Source of the DNA: an uncultured Novosphingobium sp.
GTDB lineage: Bacteria > Pseudomonadota > Alphaproteobacteria > Sphingomonadales > Sphingomonadaceae
Assembly: GCA_937897535.1 (NCBI GenBank)
Contig: CALCQB010000164.1
Span: 1-14,794 of the forward strand
Length of the DNA: 14,794 bases
Direction of reading: 5' to 3'
Shown in pieces: positions 1 to 6,168 of this stretch. The translations under genes and the position numbers were made by a program. The stretch's first letter is position 1. Every line of letters starts with the position of its first letter. The notes under the pieces are model-generated. The model had not been told where the DNA came from, did no database searches, and worked only from the letters and a program-made list of their open reading frames with translations.

Positions 1-275
1 TGCCCGGCGCCTGCTCAGCAATACCGTTGAATGTAGCGCGCCCTGAGTTTGTTAGGCTCCAAGCTCCAGCTGCATCGCGAGTCACCAAACCCATTGCACT
101 GGCTGCATTTAATTCAGCGTCAGTAAATACTGTGTTGCCTTCGAGCTTGCCATACAAGAAATTCAGCAGTGCCAAAACGTCTGCTGGCGCACCAGCCATG
201 TCGTGCTCAATCGGCTCGCCCTCGCCCATGCGGTCCATACGGATCTGCGCGGCCAGCAGGCGGCAAAAGCGATCC
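1..275 (-). other. Unrelated in-frame sequence joined to polA
   Basis: After the PolA string GVEADEAQA the frame continues as DRFCRLLAAQIRMDRMGEGE and on to a stretch containing TDAELNAASAMGLVTRD and LTNSGRATF. None of this matches the PolA region that should follow the O-helix. The minus-strand frame is open and reads like real protein. Codon use changes: over positions 1-180 only 29 of 60 codons end in G or C, with TTA, CTA, GTA and ACA present. By hand count 93 of 180 bases are G or C, against 44 of 60 at 241-300. It could be the end of a foreign gene, a mobile insertion or an assembly chimera. I do not recognise the family. Confidence 0.55.
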
Positions 276-2665
276 GCCTGCGCCTCGTCCGCCTCCACCC
301 CCAGTCGACCCGCCAGTCCCCAGCGCGAAATGCCGTAGAGGATGGCAAAGTTGATGGTCTTGGCCTGTGCGCGGGTATCGCGGGTGACATCGCCATACAT
401 CTCGCGTGCGGTGCGGGCGTGAATGTCCTCGCCCGCGGCAAAGGCCTCCTTCAGGGTGTCGACATCGGCCATGTGGGCGGCCAGCCGCAGCTCGATCTGC
501 GAATAGTCTGCCGCCAGCAGCACGCAGCCTTCTTCCGCCACAAAGGCCTTGCGGATCTCGCGGCCGATTTCGGTGCGGATCGGGATGTTCTGCAGATTGG
601 GCTCGGTCGAGCTCAGCCGCCCGGTCTGCGCGCCGACCAGGCTATAGCTGGTGTGGACCCGGCCGGTATCCCGGTTGATCGCGTCCTGCAGCGCTTCGGT
701 ATAGGTCGAGCGCAGTTTGGACAGCTGGCGCCATTCGAGCACTTTGCTCGCCACCGCCGCGCCTTCGCCATCGAGCCGTTCGAGCACCGACTGGTCAGTC
801 GAATATTGCCCGGTCTTGCCCTTCTTGCCGCCTTTATAGCCGAGCTTGTCGAACAGGATCTCGCCCAGTTGCTTGGGGCTGCCGATGGTGAAGGGTTGAC
901 CGGCCAGGCCGTGAATCTCGGCCTCGAGCTTGCCAATCTCCTCGGCAAAGGCGGCCGAAAGTCCGGCCAATCGTTCCCGGTCGACCTTGATCCCGTGGCG
1001 CTCCATCTGCGCCACCACCGGCACCAGCGGGCGATCGACCCGCTCATAGACCCGCGTTGCCGCTTCTTCGGCCAGGCGCGGCTTGAACAGGCGGTGGAGC
1101 CGCCAGGTCACTTCGGCATCCTCGGCGGCATATTCGGTCGCCCGGTCAAGCGGGACCTCGCCGAACGGGATCGCCTTCTTGCCGGTGCCGCAGATGTCCT
1201 TGAAGGCGAGGGTGGTGTGGCCAAGGTGGCGGGCCGAAAGTTCATCCATCCCGTGTCCGCCGCCGATTCCGTCGATCTGGCGTCCGGCGTCCATGTCGAA
1301 GCTCATCACCATCGTATCGTCGATCGGGCCGACCGCCACGCCGTGGCGGGCCAGCACATTGAGATCGTACTTGGCGTTCTGCCCGACTTTCAGCACCGCG
1401 TCGCTTTCCAGCAGCGGCTTGAGCAGCGCAATCGCCCGGGCCAGTGCAACCTGCCGCGGCTTTTCGGCAAACATGTCGGTCCCGCCGTGGCCGAGCGGAA
1501 TGTAGCAGGCGTCGCCCGGACCGAGCGCCAGGCTGATCCCGGCGAGATCGGCGCGCATCGCATCGAGCGCGCTGGTTTCGGTATCGAAGGCCACCAGATG
1601 CGCCGCCATGGCCCGGTCGACCCAGGCCTGCAGCGCGGCCTCGTCCTGAACACATACGTAAAGCGAGCGGTCGATCGGCGGCAGTTCGGGCAGCGGCTGG
1701 CGATCGCTGCCGGCCCGGGTTCCGGCGGCGACGGTGACCGGCTTGGCCGGGTTGAGCTGGGTCTTGCGTTCGGGGCTGCCGCGCCCTTCGCCAAGTCGCT
1801 TGAGCAGCGAGTTGAAGCCATGTTCGGTCAGGAACGTGGCCAGCGGCTCGGGCGGGATCGCATCGAGCTTGAAATCGTCGAGCGCGATCGGCAGCGGGCA
1901 GTCTTCCTTGAGCTGGACCAGCACCCGGCTGAGCCGGGCCATGTCGGCCTGCTCGATCAGGCTCTCCTGCATCTTCGATGGCTTCATCGTCGGCGCGGCG
2001 GCCAGCGCGGCTTCGAGACTGCCGTGCTCCTGAATCAGCTTGGTCGCGGTCTTGGGTCCGATTCCGCGAATGCCGGGGACATTGTCGACCGCGTCGCCCA
2101 TCAGCGCCAGCACATCGCCAACCTTCTCCGGGGTTACGCCGAACTTTTCCGCGACCTCGGGGATGTCGATCCGGACGTTCTTCATCGTATCGAGCATGTC
2201 GATCCGGCCTTCCCCGCACGGGCCGATCAGCTGCATCAGGTCCTTGTCGGACGAGACGATCGTCACGTCCCAGCCGCGGTGGCAGGCGGCGCGGGCATAG
2301 GAGGCGATCAGGTCATCGGCCTCGAGACCCAGTTCCTCGATACATGGCAGACTGAATGCCCTGGTCGCATCGCGGATCAGCGGGAACTGCGGCTTGAGGT
2401 CTTCGGGCGGGGGCGGGCGGTTGGCCTTGTATTCGGGGTAGATCTCGTTGCGAAAGCTCTTGCTGCTGGCATCGAGGATCACAGCCAGGTGGGTCGGGCC
2501 ATCGGCCTTGTTGAGGTCGTCGGCCAGCTTCCACAGCATGGTGGTATAGCCATAGACCGCGCCGACCGGCACGCCCAGCGGGTTGGTCAAGGGCGGCAGC
2601 CGGTGATAGGCGCGGAAGATATAGGCCGATCCGTCGACCAGGTAGAGATGCTGCTTGGGCTCCAT
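1..2665 (-). CDS. polA: DNA polymerase I, 3' part replaced or missing (partial)
   Basis: Replication and repair polymerase that removes RNA primers and fills gaps. The ATG at 2665 is preceded by an AGGCAGG-like ribosome site. The 5' nuclease domain (about 1-290) shows SFRNEIYPEYKANRP, EADD, SSDKD and GDAVDNVPGIRGIG. The 3'-5' exonuclease looks active: FDTET with D361 and E363, and YAAED with Y512 and D516. Polymerase motif A (DYSQIELR) has D720. The O-helix has R765, K769, F773 and Y777, matching E. coli R754, K758, F762 and Y766. PolA similarity ends at about residue 797, near position 275. The reading frame stays open to the window edge, but through unrelated sequence. Motif C (HDE), normally some 90-100 residues after the O-helix, is not seen, so roughly 130-140 C-terminal residues are missing. 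The identity is secure. Whether this copy is functional depends on what the junction is. Confidence 0.9.
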   Translation of the reverse strand, partial: MEPKQHLYLVDGSAYIFRAYHRLPPLTNPLGVPVGAVYGYTTMLWKLADDLNKADGPTHLAVILDASSKSFRNEIYPEYKANRPPPPEDLKPQFPLIRDATRAFSLPCIEELGLEADDLIASYARAACHRGWDVTIVSSDKDLMQLIGPCGEGRIDMLDTMKNVRIDIPEVAEKFGVTPEKVGDVLALMGDAVDNVPGIRGIGPKTATKLIQEHGSLEAALAAAPTMKPSKMQESLIEQADMARLSRVLVQLKEDCPLPIALDDFKLDAIPPEPLATFLTEHGFNSLLKRLGEGRGSPERKTQLNPAKPVTVAAGTRAGSDRQPLPELPPIDRSLYVCVQDEAALQAWVDRAMAAHLVAFDTETSALDAMRADLAGISLALGPGDACYIPLGHGGTDMFAEKPRQVALARAIALLKPLLESDAVLKVGQNAKYDLNVLARHGVAVGPIDDTMVMSFDMDAGRQIDGIGGGHGMDELSARHLGHTTLAFKDICGTGKKAIPFGEVPLDRATEYAAEDAEVTWRLHRLFKPRLAEEAATRVYERVDRPLVPVVAQMERHGIKVDRERLAGLSAAFAEEIGKLEAEIHGLAGQPFTIGSPKQLGEILFDKLGYKGGKKGKTGQYSTDQSVLERLDGEGAAVASKVLEWRQLSKLRSTYTEALQDAINRDTGRVHTSYSLVGAQTGRLSSTEPNLQNIPIRTEIGREIRKAFVAEEGCVLLAADYSQIELRLAAHMADVDTLKEAFAAGEDIHARTAREMYGDVTRDTRAQAKTINFAILYGISRWGLAGRLGVEADEAQADRFCRLLAAQIRMDRMGEGEPIEHDMAGAPADVLALLNFLYGKLEGNTVFTDAELNAASAMGLVTRDAAGAWSLTNSGRATFNGIAEQAPG

Positions 2666-2872
2666 GACGGCCTGCCTAGCAGGGACCGGCCTGCAGGGGT
2701 AGGCCCCGCCGTGGGGGCGAATCACCGCCTTTCGACCGGCCCGGATTGCTGTCACAGGGCCGCAGCAAACGCTGTCCACAACGGCAAACCGGTGGAATCG
2801 TGCGCCTTGCCGTTCTGCACAGAACCTTCACTTGCATCGCGGGGCGAAGGCCACTAAATGACCGCGCGAAGT

Positions 2873-2887
2873 CTACCGCATCGGTAG
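2873..2887. repeat. Perfect short palindrome, possible operator
   Basis: CTACCG, a three-base spacer CAT, then CGGTAG form a perfect 6-bp inverted repeat, 82 bases upstream of the lipoprotein start. The placement fits a transcription-factor site. It matches no regulator box I recognise and could be chance. Confidence 0.3.
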
Positions 2888-2954
2888 GCTTTCCGTGCGG
2901 TCGCTCGCATCCAATTGTGGTTCAAAGGCGGCTGCGCGTGGTCCACTCGCTGTT

Positions 2955-2959
2955 AAGGA
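2955..2959 (+). promoter_or_regulatory. Ribosome binding site of the lipoprotein gene
   Basis: AAGGA lies 9 bases before the ATG at 2969. It is the strongest Shine-Dalgarno sequence in the window and fixes the start of this small gene. Confidence 0.7.
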
Positions 2960-2968
2960 ATTGAATTC

Positions 2969-3262
2969 ATGCGCAAGATCGTTCTCGCTGCCGCCGCTGC
3001 CGGCGCCGCTCTCGCTCTCTCGGCCTGCTCGCAGGAAGCCAAGGAAGACGCTTCGGCGCTGGCTTCGGACGTTGCTTCGGACGCTTCGGACGCTGCCACC
3101 GACGCTGCTTCGGCCGGTGCAGAAGCCGCTGACGCCGCCAAGGGTGCCGCTGCTGAAGGCGCTGCCACCGCTGCGACCGCCGCTGCAGAGGGCGCTGCTG
3201 CCGCTGAAGGCGCTGCCAAGGAAGCCGCTGCTGCTGCTGACGAAGCTGCCAAGAAGATGTAA
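2969..3262 (+). CDS. Alanine-rich small lipoprotein with 11-residue periodicity
   Basis: A 97-residue exported lipoprotein. It has a basic N-terminus (MRK), a hydrophobic stretch and the lipobox LSAC, with the lipidated Cys at 20. By hand count 39 of the 77 residues after Cys20 are Ala. There are no aromatic residues and only one Leu and one Val. From residue 53 the chain falls into four 11-residue units: AADAAKGAAAE, GAATAATAAAE, GAAAAEGAAKE and AAAAADEAAKK, followed by a final Met. Two looser units occupy 28-49. A continuous Ala-rich helix is expected. Lysines close the C-terminus, as in Braun-type lipoproteins, although the last residue is Met. Ala codons are almost all GCT or GCC, with GCG nearly absent, which suggests strong expression. 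A 16-bp direct repeat (3152-3167 and 3203-3218) lies inside the gene. The gene has its own terminator and stands alone. The cellular role is unknown. Confidence 0.8.
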   Translation: MRKIVLAAAAAGAALALSACSQEAKEDASALASDVASDASDAATDAASAGAEAADAAKGAAAEGAATAATAAAEGAAAAEGAAKEAAAAADEAAKKM

Positions 3263-3266
3263 TCTC

Positions 3267-3278
3267 TGCCTTCGGGCA
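3267..3278 (+). other. UUCG tetraloop hairpin after the stop codon
   Basis: TGCC, TTCG, GGCA forms a 4-bp stem capped by a C(UUCG)G tetraloop, an unusually stable RNA loop. It starts four bases after the TAA and precedes the main terminator. It may protect the 3' end of the mRNA. Confidence 0.4.
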
Positions 3279-3288
3279 AAGACGGATC

Positions 3289-3320
3289 GGGGCGCGAGGG
3301 GCAACCTTCGCGCCCCTTTT
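3289..3320 (+). terminator. Intrinsic terminator of the lipoprotein gene
   Basis: GGGGCGCGAGGG and CCTTCGCGCCCC pair over 12 positions with one G-U wobble, around a GCAA (GNRA) loop, and are followed directly by TTTT. It sits 26 bases after the stop codon and isolates the lipoprotein transcript from the kinase operon. Confidence 0.85.
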
Positions 3321-3390
3321 CGTTGGTCCGCGCTTGACTCGTTTAATCGCGCGATTAAATCTCCGAGCCGACCGGCTACGATGGCCGGCG

Positions 3391-3394
3391 GGAG
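3391..3394 (+). promoter_or_regulatory. Ribosome binding site that chooses between tandem GTG starts
   Basis: GGAG lies 6 bases before the GTG at 3401 but only 3 bases before the in-frame GTG at 3398. The spacing favours 3401. Confidence 0.5.
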
Positions 3395-3400
3395 AGAGTG

Positions 3401-4732
3401 GTGAGCGTTTCGCTGATCGATGGCCTGGCCAGCGCCCTGAACCGGATCGGCCTGCCCGCTCCGCAGGGGCTGGAACGGCTGTCGGGCGGGGCCAACATGG
3501 AAAGCTGGCGGTTCACCGCCGGGCCTGAAACCTGCGTGCTGCGGCGCGCCCCTTCGCTCGAGATGATGGCCGGCCGGCCGATGGACCATGCCGGCGAGGC
3601 CGCGCTGATCCGTGCCGCCCACGCCGCCGGGGTGATGGCGCCCGAGGTACTGGTCGAGCTGGAGTCCGGCGACGGGATCGGATCGGGCTATGTGATGCGG
3701 GCGATTTCGGGATCGCCCGATCCCAACCTGTTTCTGGCCGAAGCCGACCCGGCATTGGCCATCGCTGACATCGCCCGCGAACTGGTCGCCACTCACCGGA
3801 CCGATACTGCCGGATTGCCGGTGCCGGTGATGGATACCGCGAAGGCGCTGGGCGAATTGCGCGACCGGTTTCTGACCTATGGCGGCGACCGGCCGATCCT
3901 GGCGCTGGCACTGCGCTGGCTGGAAGGCAACATTCCGCCCCCGGTTGCGCCGCGGCTGGTCCATGGCGATTTCCGGCTTGGCAATCTGATGTTCGAACAC
4001 GGCCGTTTGACCGGGGTGCTCGATTGGGAATTGGCCCATCTGGGCGATTGGCACGAGGACCTCGCCTTTGGCTGCATGACCGTCTGGCGGTTTTCCCGTC
4101 CCGATCGGCCGGGTTACGGGCTGACCTCGGTCGAGGAACTGGCCAGCGCCTATGAAGCCGAGGGCGGCGAGCGGTTCGATCCCGCCCGGTTCCGGTTCTG
4201 GACGATCTACCGTACGTTCTGGTGGGCGCTGGGCTGCCTGCAGATGGGCGGGTTCTGGCGGGCCGGGCATGACCGGTCGGTCGAACGGGTGGTGGTTGCT
4301 CGCCGCACTGCCGAGCAGGAACTCGATCTGCTGCTGCTGCTGGAGGACCTCGCCCCCGCGGCCGAGCGTCAACGCCCGCTGCCGCCAGCTGCCGCACCAC
4401 TTGAACCAGGCAGCGGCGAGCCGAGCGGGGCGGAAATCCTGACCGCGATCTCGGAATGGCTCGCCAGCGACATCAAGCCGCTGGTCGCGGGCCGCGGCAA
4501 GTTCGACCTGGCGGTCGCGCGCAACGCGCTGGGCATTGTCGCGCGCGAGCTCGATCAGCGACCGATGGCCACTGATGCGGCGCTGTCCGCCGATTTGATG
4601 TCGGGCAAGGCGGACCTCGCCACACCCGGGCTATTGGCCAGGCTGCGGCGGATGGCGCTGAACAAACTGGCCGCCGACATGCCGAAATATCCCGCCCTCG
4701 CAGCCGCGCGGGCGAAATGGGAAGGAAACTGA
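3401..4732 (+). CDS. APH-type kinase fused to a DUF6285-like domain (LvaA-LvaB-like)
   Basis: Probable hydroxyacyl-CoA kinase of 443 residues from the GTG at 3401 (444 from the GTG at 3398). The N-terminal 320 residues are an aminoglycoside-phosphotransferase fold. They show a nucleotide loop LSGGANMESW (27-36), a catalytic loop HGDFRLGN with H188, D190 and N195, and a metal-binding DWE with D208. After a Pro/Ala-rich linker (about 323-340), residues 341-443 contain AEILTAISEWL and ARNALGIVARELDQ, which resemble DUF6285 as I remember the family. In P. putida the kinase LvaA and its small DUF6285-like partner LvaB are separate proteins that phosphorylate 4-hydroxyvaleryl-CoA. Here both appear in one chain. 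The stop lies three bases before an acyl-CoA dehydrogenase gene, the usual partner. The substrate chain length is unknown. Antibiotic resistance is unlikely from the context. Confidence 0.8.
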   Translation: MSVSLIDGLASALNRIGLPAPQGLERLSGGANMESWRFTAGPETCVLRRAPSLEMMAGRPMDHAGEAALIRAAHAAGVMAPEVLVELESGDGIGSGYVMRAISGSPDPNLFLAEADPALAIADIARELVATHRTDTAGLPVPVMDTAKALGELRDRFLTYGGDRPILALALRWLEGNIPPPVAPRLVHGDFRLGNLMFEHGRLTGVLDWELAHLGDWHEDLAFGCMTVWRFSRPDRPGYGLTSVEELASAYEAEGGERFDPARFRFWTIYRTFWWALGCLQMGGFWRAGHDRSVERVVVARRTAEQELDLLLLLEDLAPAAERQRPLPPAAAPLEPGSGEPSGAEILTAISEWLASDIKPLVAGRGKFDLAVARNALGIVARELDQRPMATDAALSADLMSGKADLATPGLLARLRRMALNKLAADMPKYPALAAARAKWEGN

Positions 4733-4735
4733 GAG

Positions 4736-6025
4736 ATGGATTTCGCACTGCCGCAGGATCTGGTCGCGTACCTCGCCGAGCTCGATGCGTTCATCGAGGC
4801 CGAAATCCGCCCGCTCGAGCAGCAGGATGACAACATCCGCTTCTTCGATCATCGCCGCGAATATGCCCGGACCGATTTCGAGAACCAGGGCCTGCCCCGT
4901 CACGAATGGGAAATGCTGCTGCGCGAAGCCTCGATGCGGGCCGACAAGGCCGGGCACTGGCGTTTCTCGGCGCCCAAGAAGTACGGCGGCAAGGACGGTT
5001 CAAACCTGGCCATGGCGGTGATCCGCGACCGCTTCGCCGCGATGGGGCTGGGGCTGCACAACGATCTCCAGAACGAGCATTCGATCGTCGGCAACTTTCC
5101 GTTCGTGGCGATGTACGAACACTTCGGCACGCCCGAACAGCAGGAGGAATTCATCCTCGGCGGGTTCAACCGCACCCGCCGGGTCGCGTTCGGGCTGACC
5201 GAACCCGATCACGGCTCCGACGCCACCCACATGGAAACCCGCGCGGTGCGCGAAACCCGCGACGGGGAGCCGGGCTGGCGGATCGACGGGCGCAAGATGT
5301 GGATCACCGGCATGCACGTCGCCACCCATTGCGCGGCCTTCTGCCGGACCAGCGGCAAGGACGGTGACGCCAAGGGAATTTCCTGTCTGCTGGTCCCGAT
5401 CGACACCCCCGGCATGGTCGTCGATGAATATATGTGGACCTTCAACATGCCGACCGACCACCCGCGGATGCATTTCGAGAATTGCTGGGTTCCTGAAAGC
5501 GCGATGCTCGGCCCGGTCGATGGCGGACTGTCGATTGCGCAGAGCTTCGTCCACCAGAACCGGATCCGCCAGGCCGCCAGCTCCCTGGGCGCGGCGAGCT
5601 ATTGCGTCGAGGAGTCGGTCAAATACGCCCGCGAACGCAAGCCGTTCGGGCAGGACCTCGCCCGCAACCAGGGGATCCAGTTCCCGCTGGTCGAGCTGGC
5701 CACCCAGTGCGAGATGCTGCGCGCCTTCATCTACAAGACTGCCTGGGAAATGGACCAGATCCCGCACAAGGAACTTGAGCACCAACTCTCGGACAAGATC
5801 TCGATGTGCAACTACTACGCCAACCGGCTGGTCTGCGAAGCGGCCGACCGGGCGATGCAGGTCCACGGCGGGATCGGCTATTCGCGGCACAAGCCGTTCG
5901 AGCACATCTATCGCCACCACCGCCGCTACCGGATCACCGAAGGCGCGGAGGAAATCCAGATGCGCAAGGTCGGGGCTTACCTGTTCGGCTATCTCGGGCC
6001 GCGCAAGGCGCAATTTCAGCGCTGA
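4736..6025 (+). CDS. Acyl-CoA dehydrogenase family protein (LvaC/ACAD10-11-like)
   Basis: A 429-residue FAD flavoprotein of the acyl-CoA dehydrogenase superfamily. The FAD/substrate motif FGLTEPDHGSDATHMETRA is clear, as are KMWITGMHVA, the RKPFGQ segment and QVHGGIGYSRHKPFEHIYR near the C-terminus. ITEGAEEIQ carries a Glu (about 402) at the place of the MCAD catalytic base. The ribosome site AAGGAA is 8 bases before the ATG, inside the end of the kinase gene, so translation is probably coupled. With the upstream kinase it resembles LvaA/LvaC and the human ACAD10/ACAD11 fusions. In those systems a phosphorylated 4-hydroxyacyl-CoA loses phosphate and is converted to a 3-hydroxyacyl-CoA. The family call is firm. 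That specific reaction is inferred from the operon. An ordinary fatty acyl-CoA dehydrogenase is the alternative. Confidence 0.88.
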   Translation: MDFALPQDLVAYLAELDAFIEAEIRPLEQQDDNIRFFDHRREYARTDFENQGLPRHEWEMLLREASMRADKAGHWRFSAPKKYGGKDGSNLAMAVIRDRFAAMGLGLHNDLQNEHSIVGNFPFVAMYEHFGTPEQQEEFILGGFNRTRRVAFGLTEPDHGSDATHMETRAVRETRDGEPGWRIDGRKMWITGMHVATHCAAFCRTSGKDGDAKGISCLLVPIDTPGMVVDEYMWTFNMPTDHPRMHFENCWVPESAMLGPVDGGLSIAQSFVHQNRIRQAASSLGAASYCVEESVKYARERKPFGQDLARNQGIQFPLVELATQCEMLRAFIYKTAWEMDQIPHKELEHQLSDKISMCNYYANRLVCEAADRAMQVHGGIGYSRHKPFEHIYRHHRRYRITEGAEEIQMRKVGAYLFGYLGPRKAQFQR

Positions 6026-6156
6026 ATCAAAAGCGTTGCCGCACTGCAACATACGGACAAATTCGTAACCGGCCCCTTGTTGACCGGGTCGTTCCAAGCC
6101 AGTCTGGCGCTTCCAGCAATAAGCGCCGGGCCGGTTTGGCCGAGCACCGGACAAAC

Positions 6157-6160
6157 AAGG
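6157..6160 (+). promoter_or_regulatory. Ribosome binding site of the receptor gene
   Basis: AAGG lies 8 bases before the ATG at 6169. Together with the signal peptide it fixes this start, although the frame stays open back to 5806. The 143 bases from 6026 hold a small inverted repeat (GTTGC/GCAAC, 6035-6050). No Fur-like or other regulator box was recognised. Confidence 0.55.
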
Positions 6161-6168
6161 GTTTCGTC

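Larger units (their letters stand above)
2666..2968. other. Intergenic region between divergent polA and lipoprotein gene
   Basis: About 300 bases lie between the two divergent starts and must hold the promoters of both genes. I see no convincing -35/-10 pair in either direction. Visible elements are a perfect 15-base palindrome at 2873-2887, short GC-rich inverted repeats around 2696-2720, and the ribosome site of the lipoprotein gene. A plus-strand open frame across this area is only the tail of the antisense shadow of polA. No small RNA could be supported. Confidence 0.5.

Noticed and set aside
1..275. Intein inserted in polA
   Set aside because: The segment does not begin with an intein-like Cys block (the nearest is CRLLAAQ) and no other splicing motif is visible. 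The other end is outside the window, so it cannot be fully excluded.
203..2857. An 884-residue plus-strand open frame
   Set aside because: It is antisense to polA, whose minus-strand frame shows all PolA motifs. The plus-strand protein is Arg/Gly/His-rich with no recognisable domain. It is a high-GC shadow.
3121..3260. CRISPR-like or satellite repeat in the GCTGCC-rich tract
   Set aside because: It is coding sequence for an Ala-rich protein. The 16-bp repeat arises from repeated EGAA units.
2873..4372. A 499-residue minus-strand open frame
   Set aside because: It lies across the lipoprotein gene, its terminator and the kinase, all supported by motifs. The composition is typical of antisense shadow.
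3401..4732. Aminoglycoside resistance gene
   Set aside because: The fold is APH-like, but the DUF6285-like fusion and the coupled acyl-CoA dehydrogenase point to hydroxyacyl-CoA metabolism.
5000..6154. A 384-residue minus-strand open frame
   Set aside because: It is antisense to the acyl-CoA dehydrogenase; no motifs or ribosome site were seen.
5806..6168. N-terminal extension of the receptor frame back to 5806
   Set aside because: It overlaps the dehydrogenase coding end and would bury a clear signal peptide that begins at the ATG at 6169 after an AAGG site.
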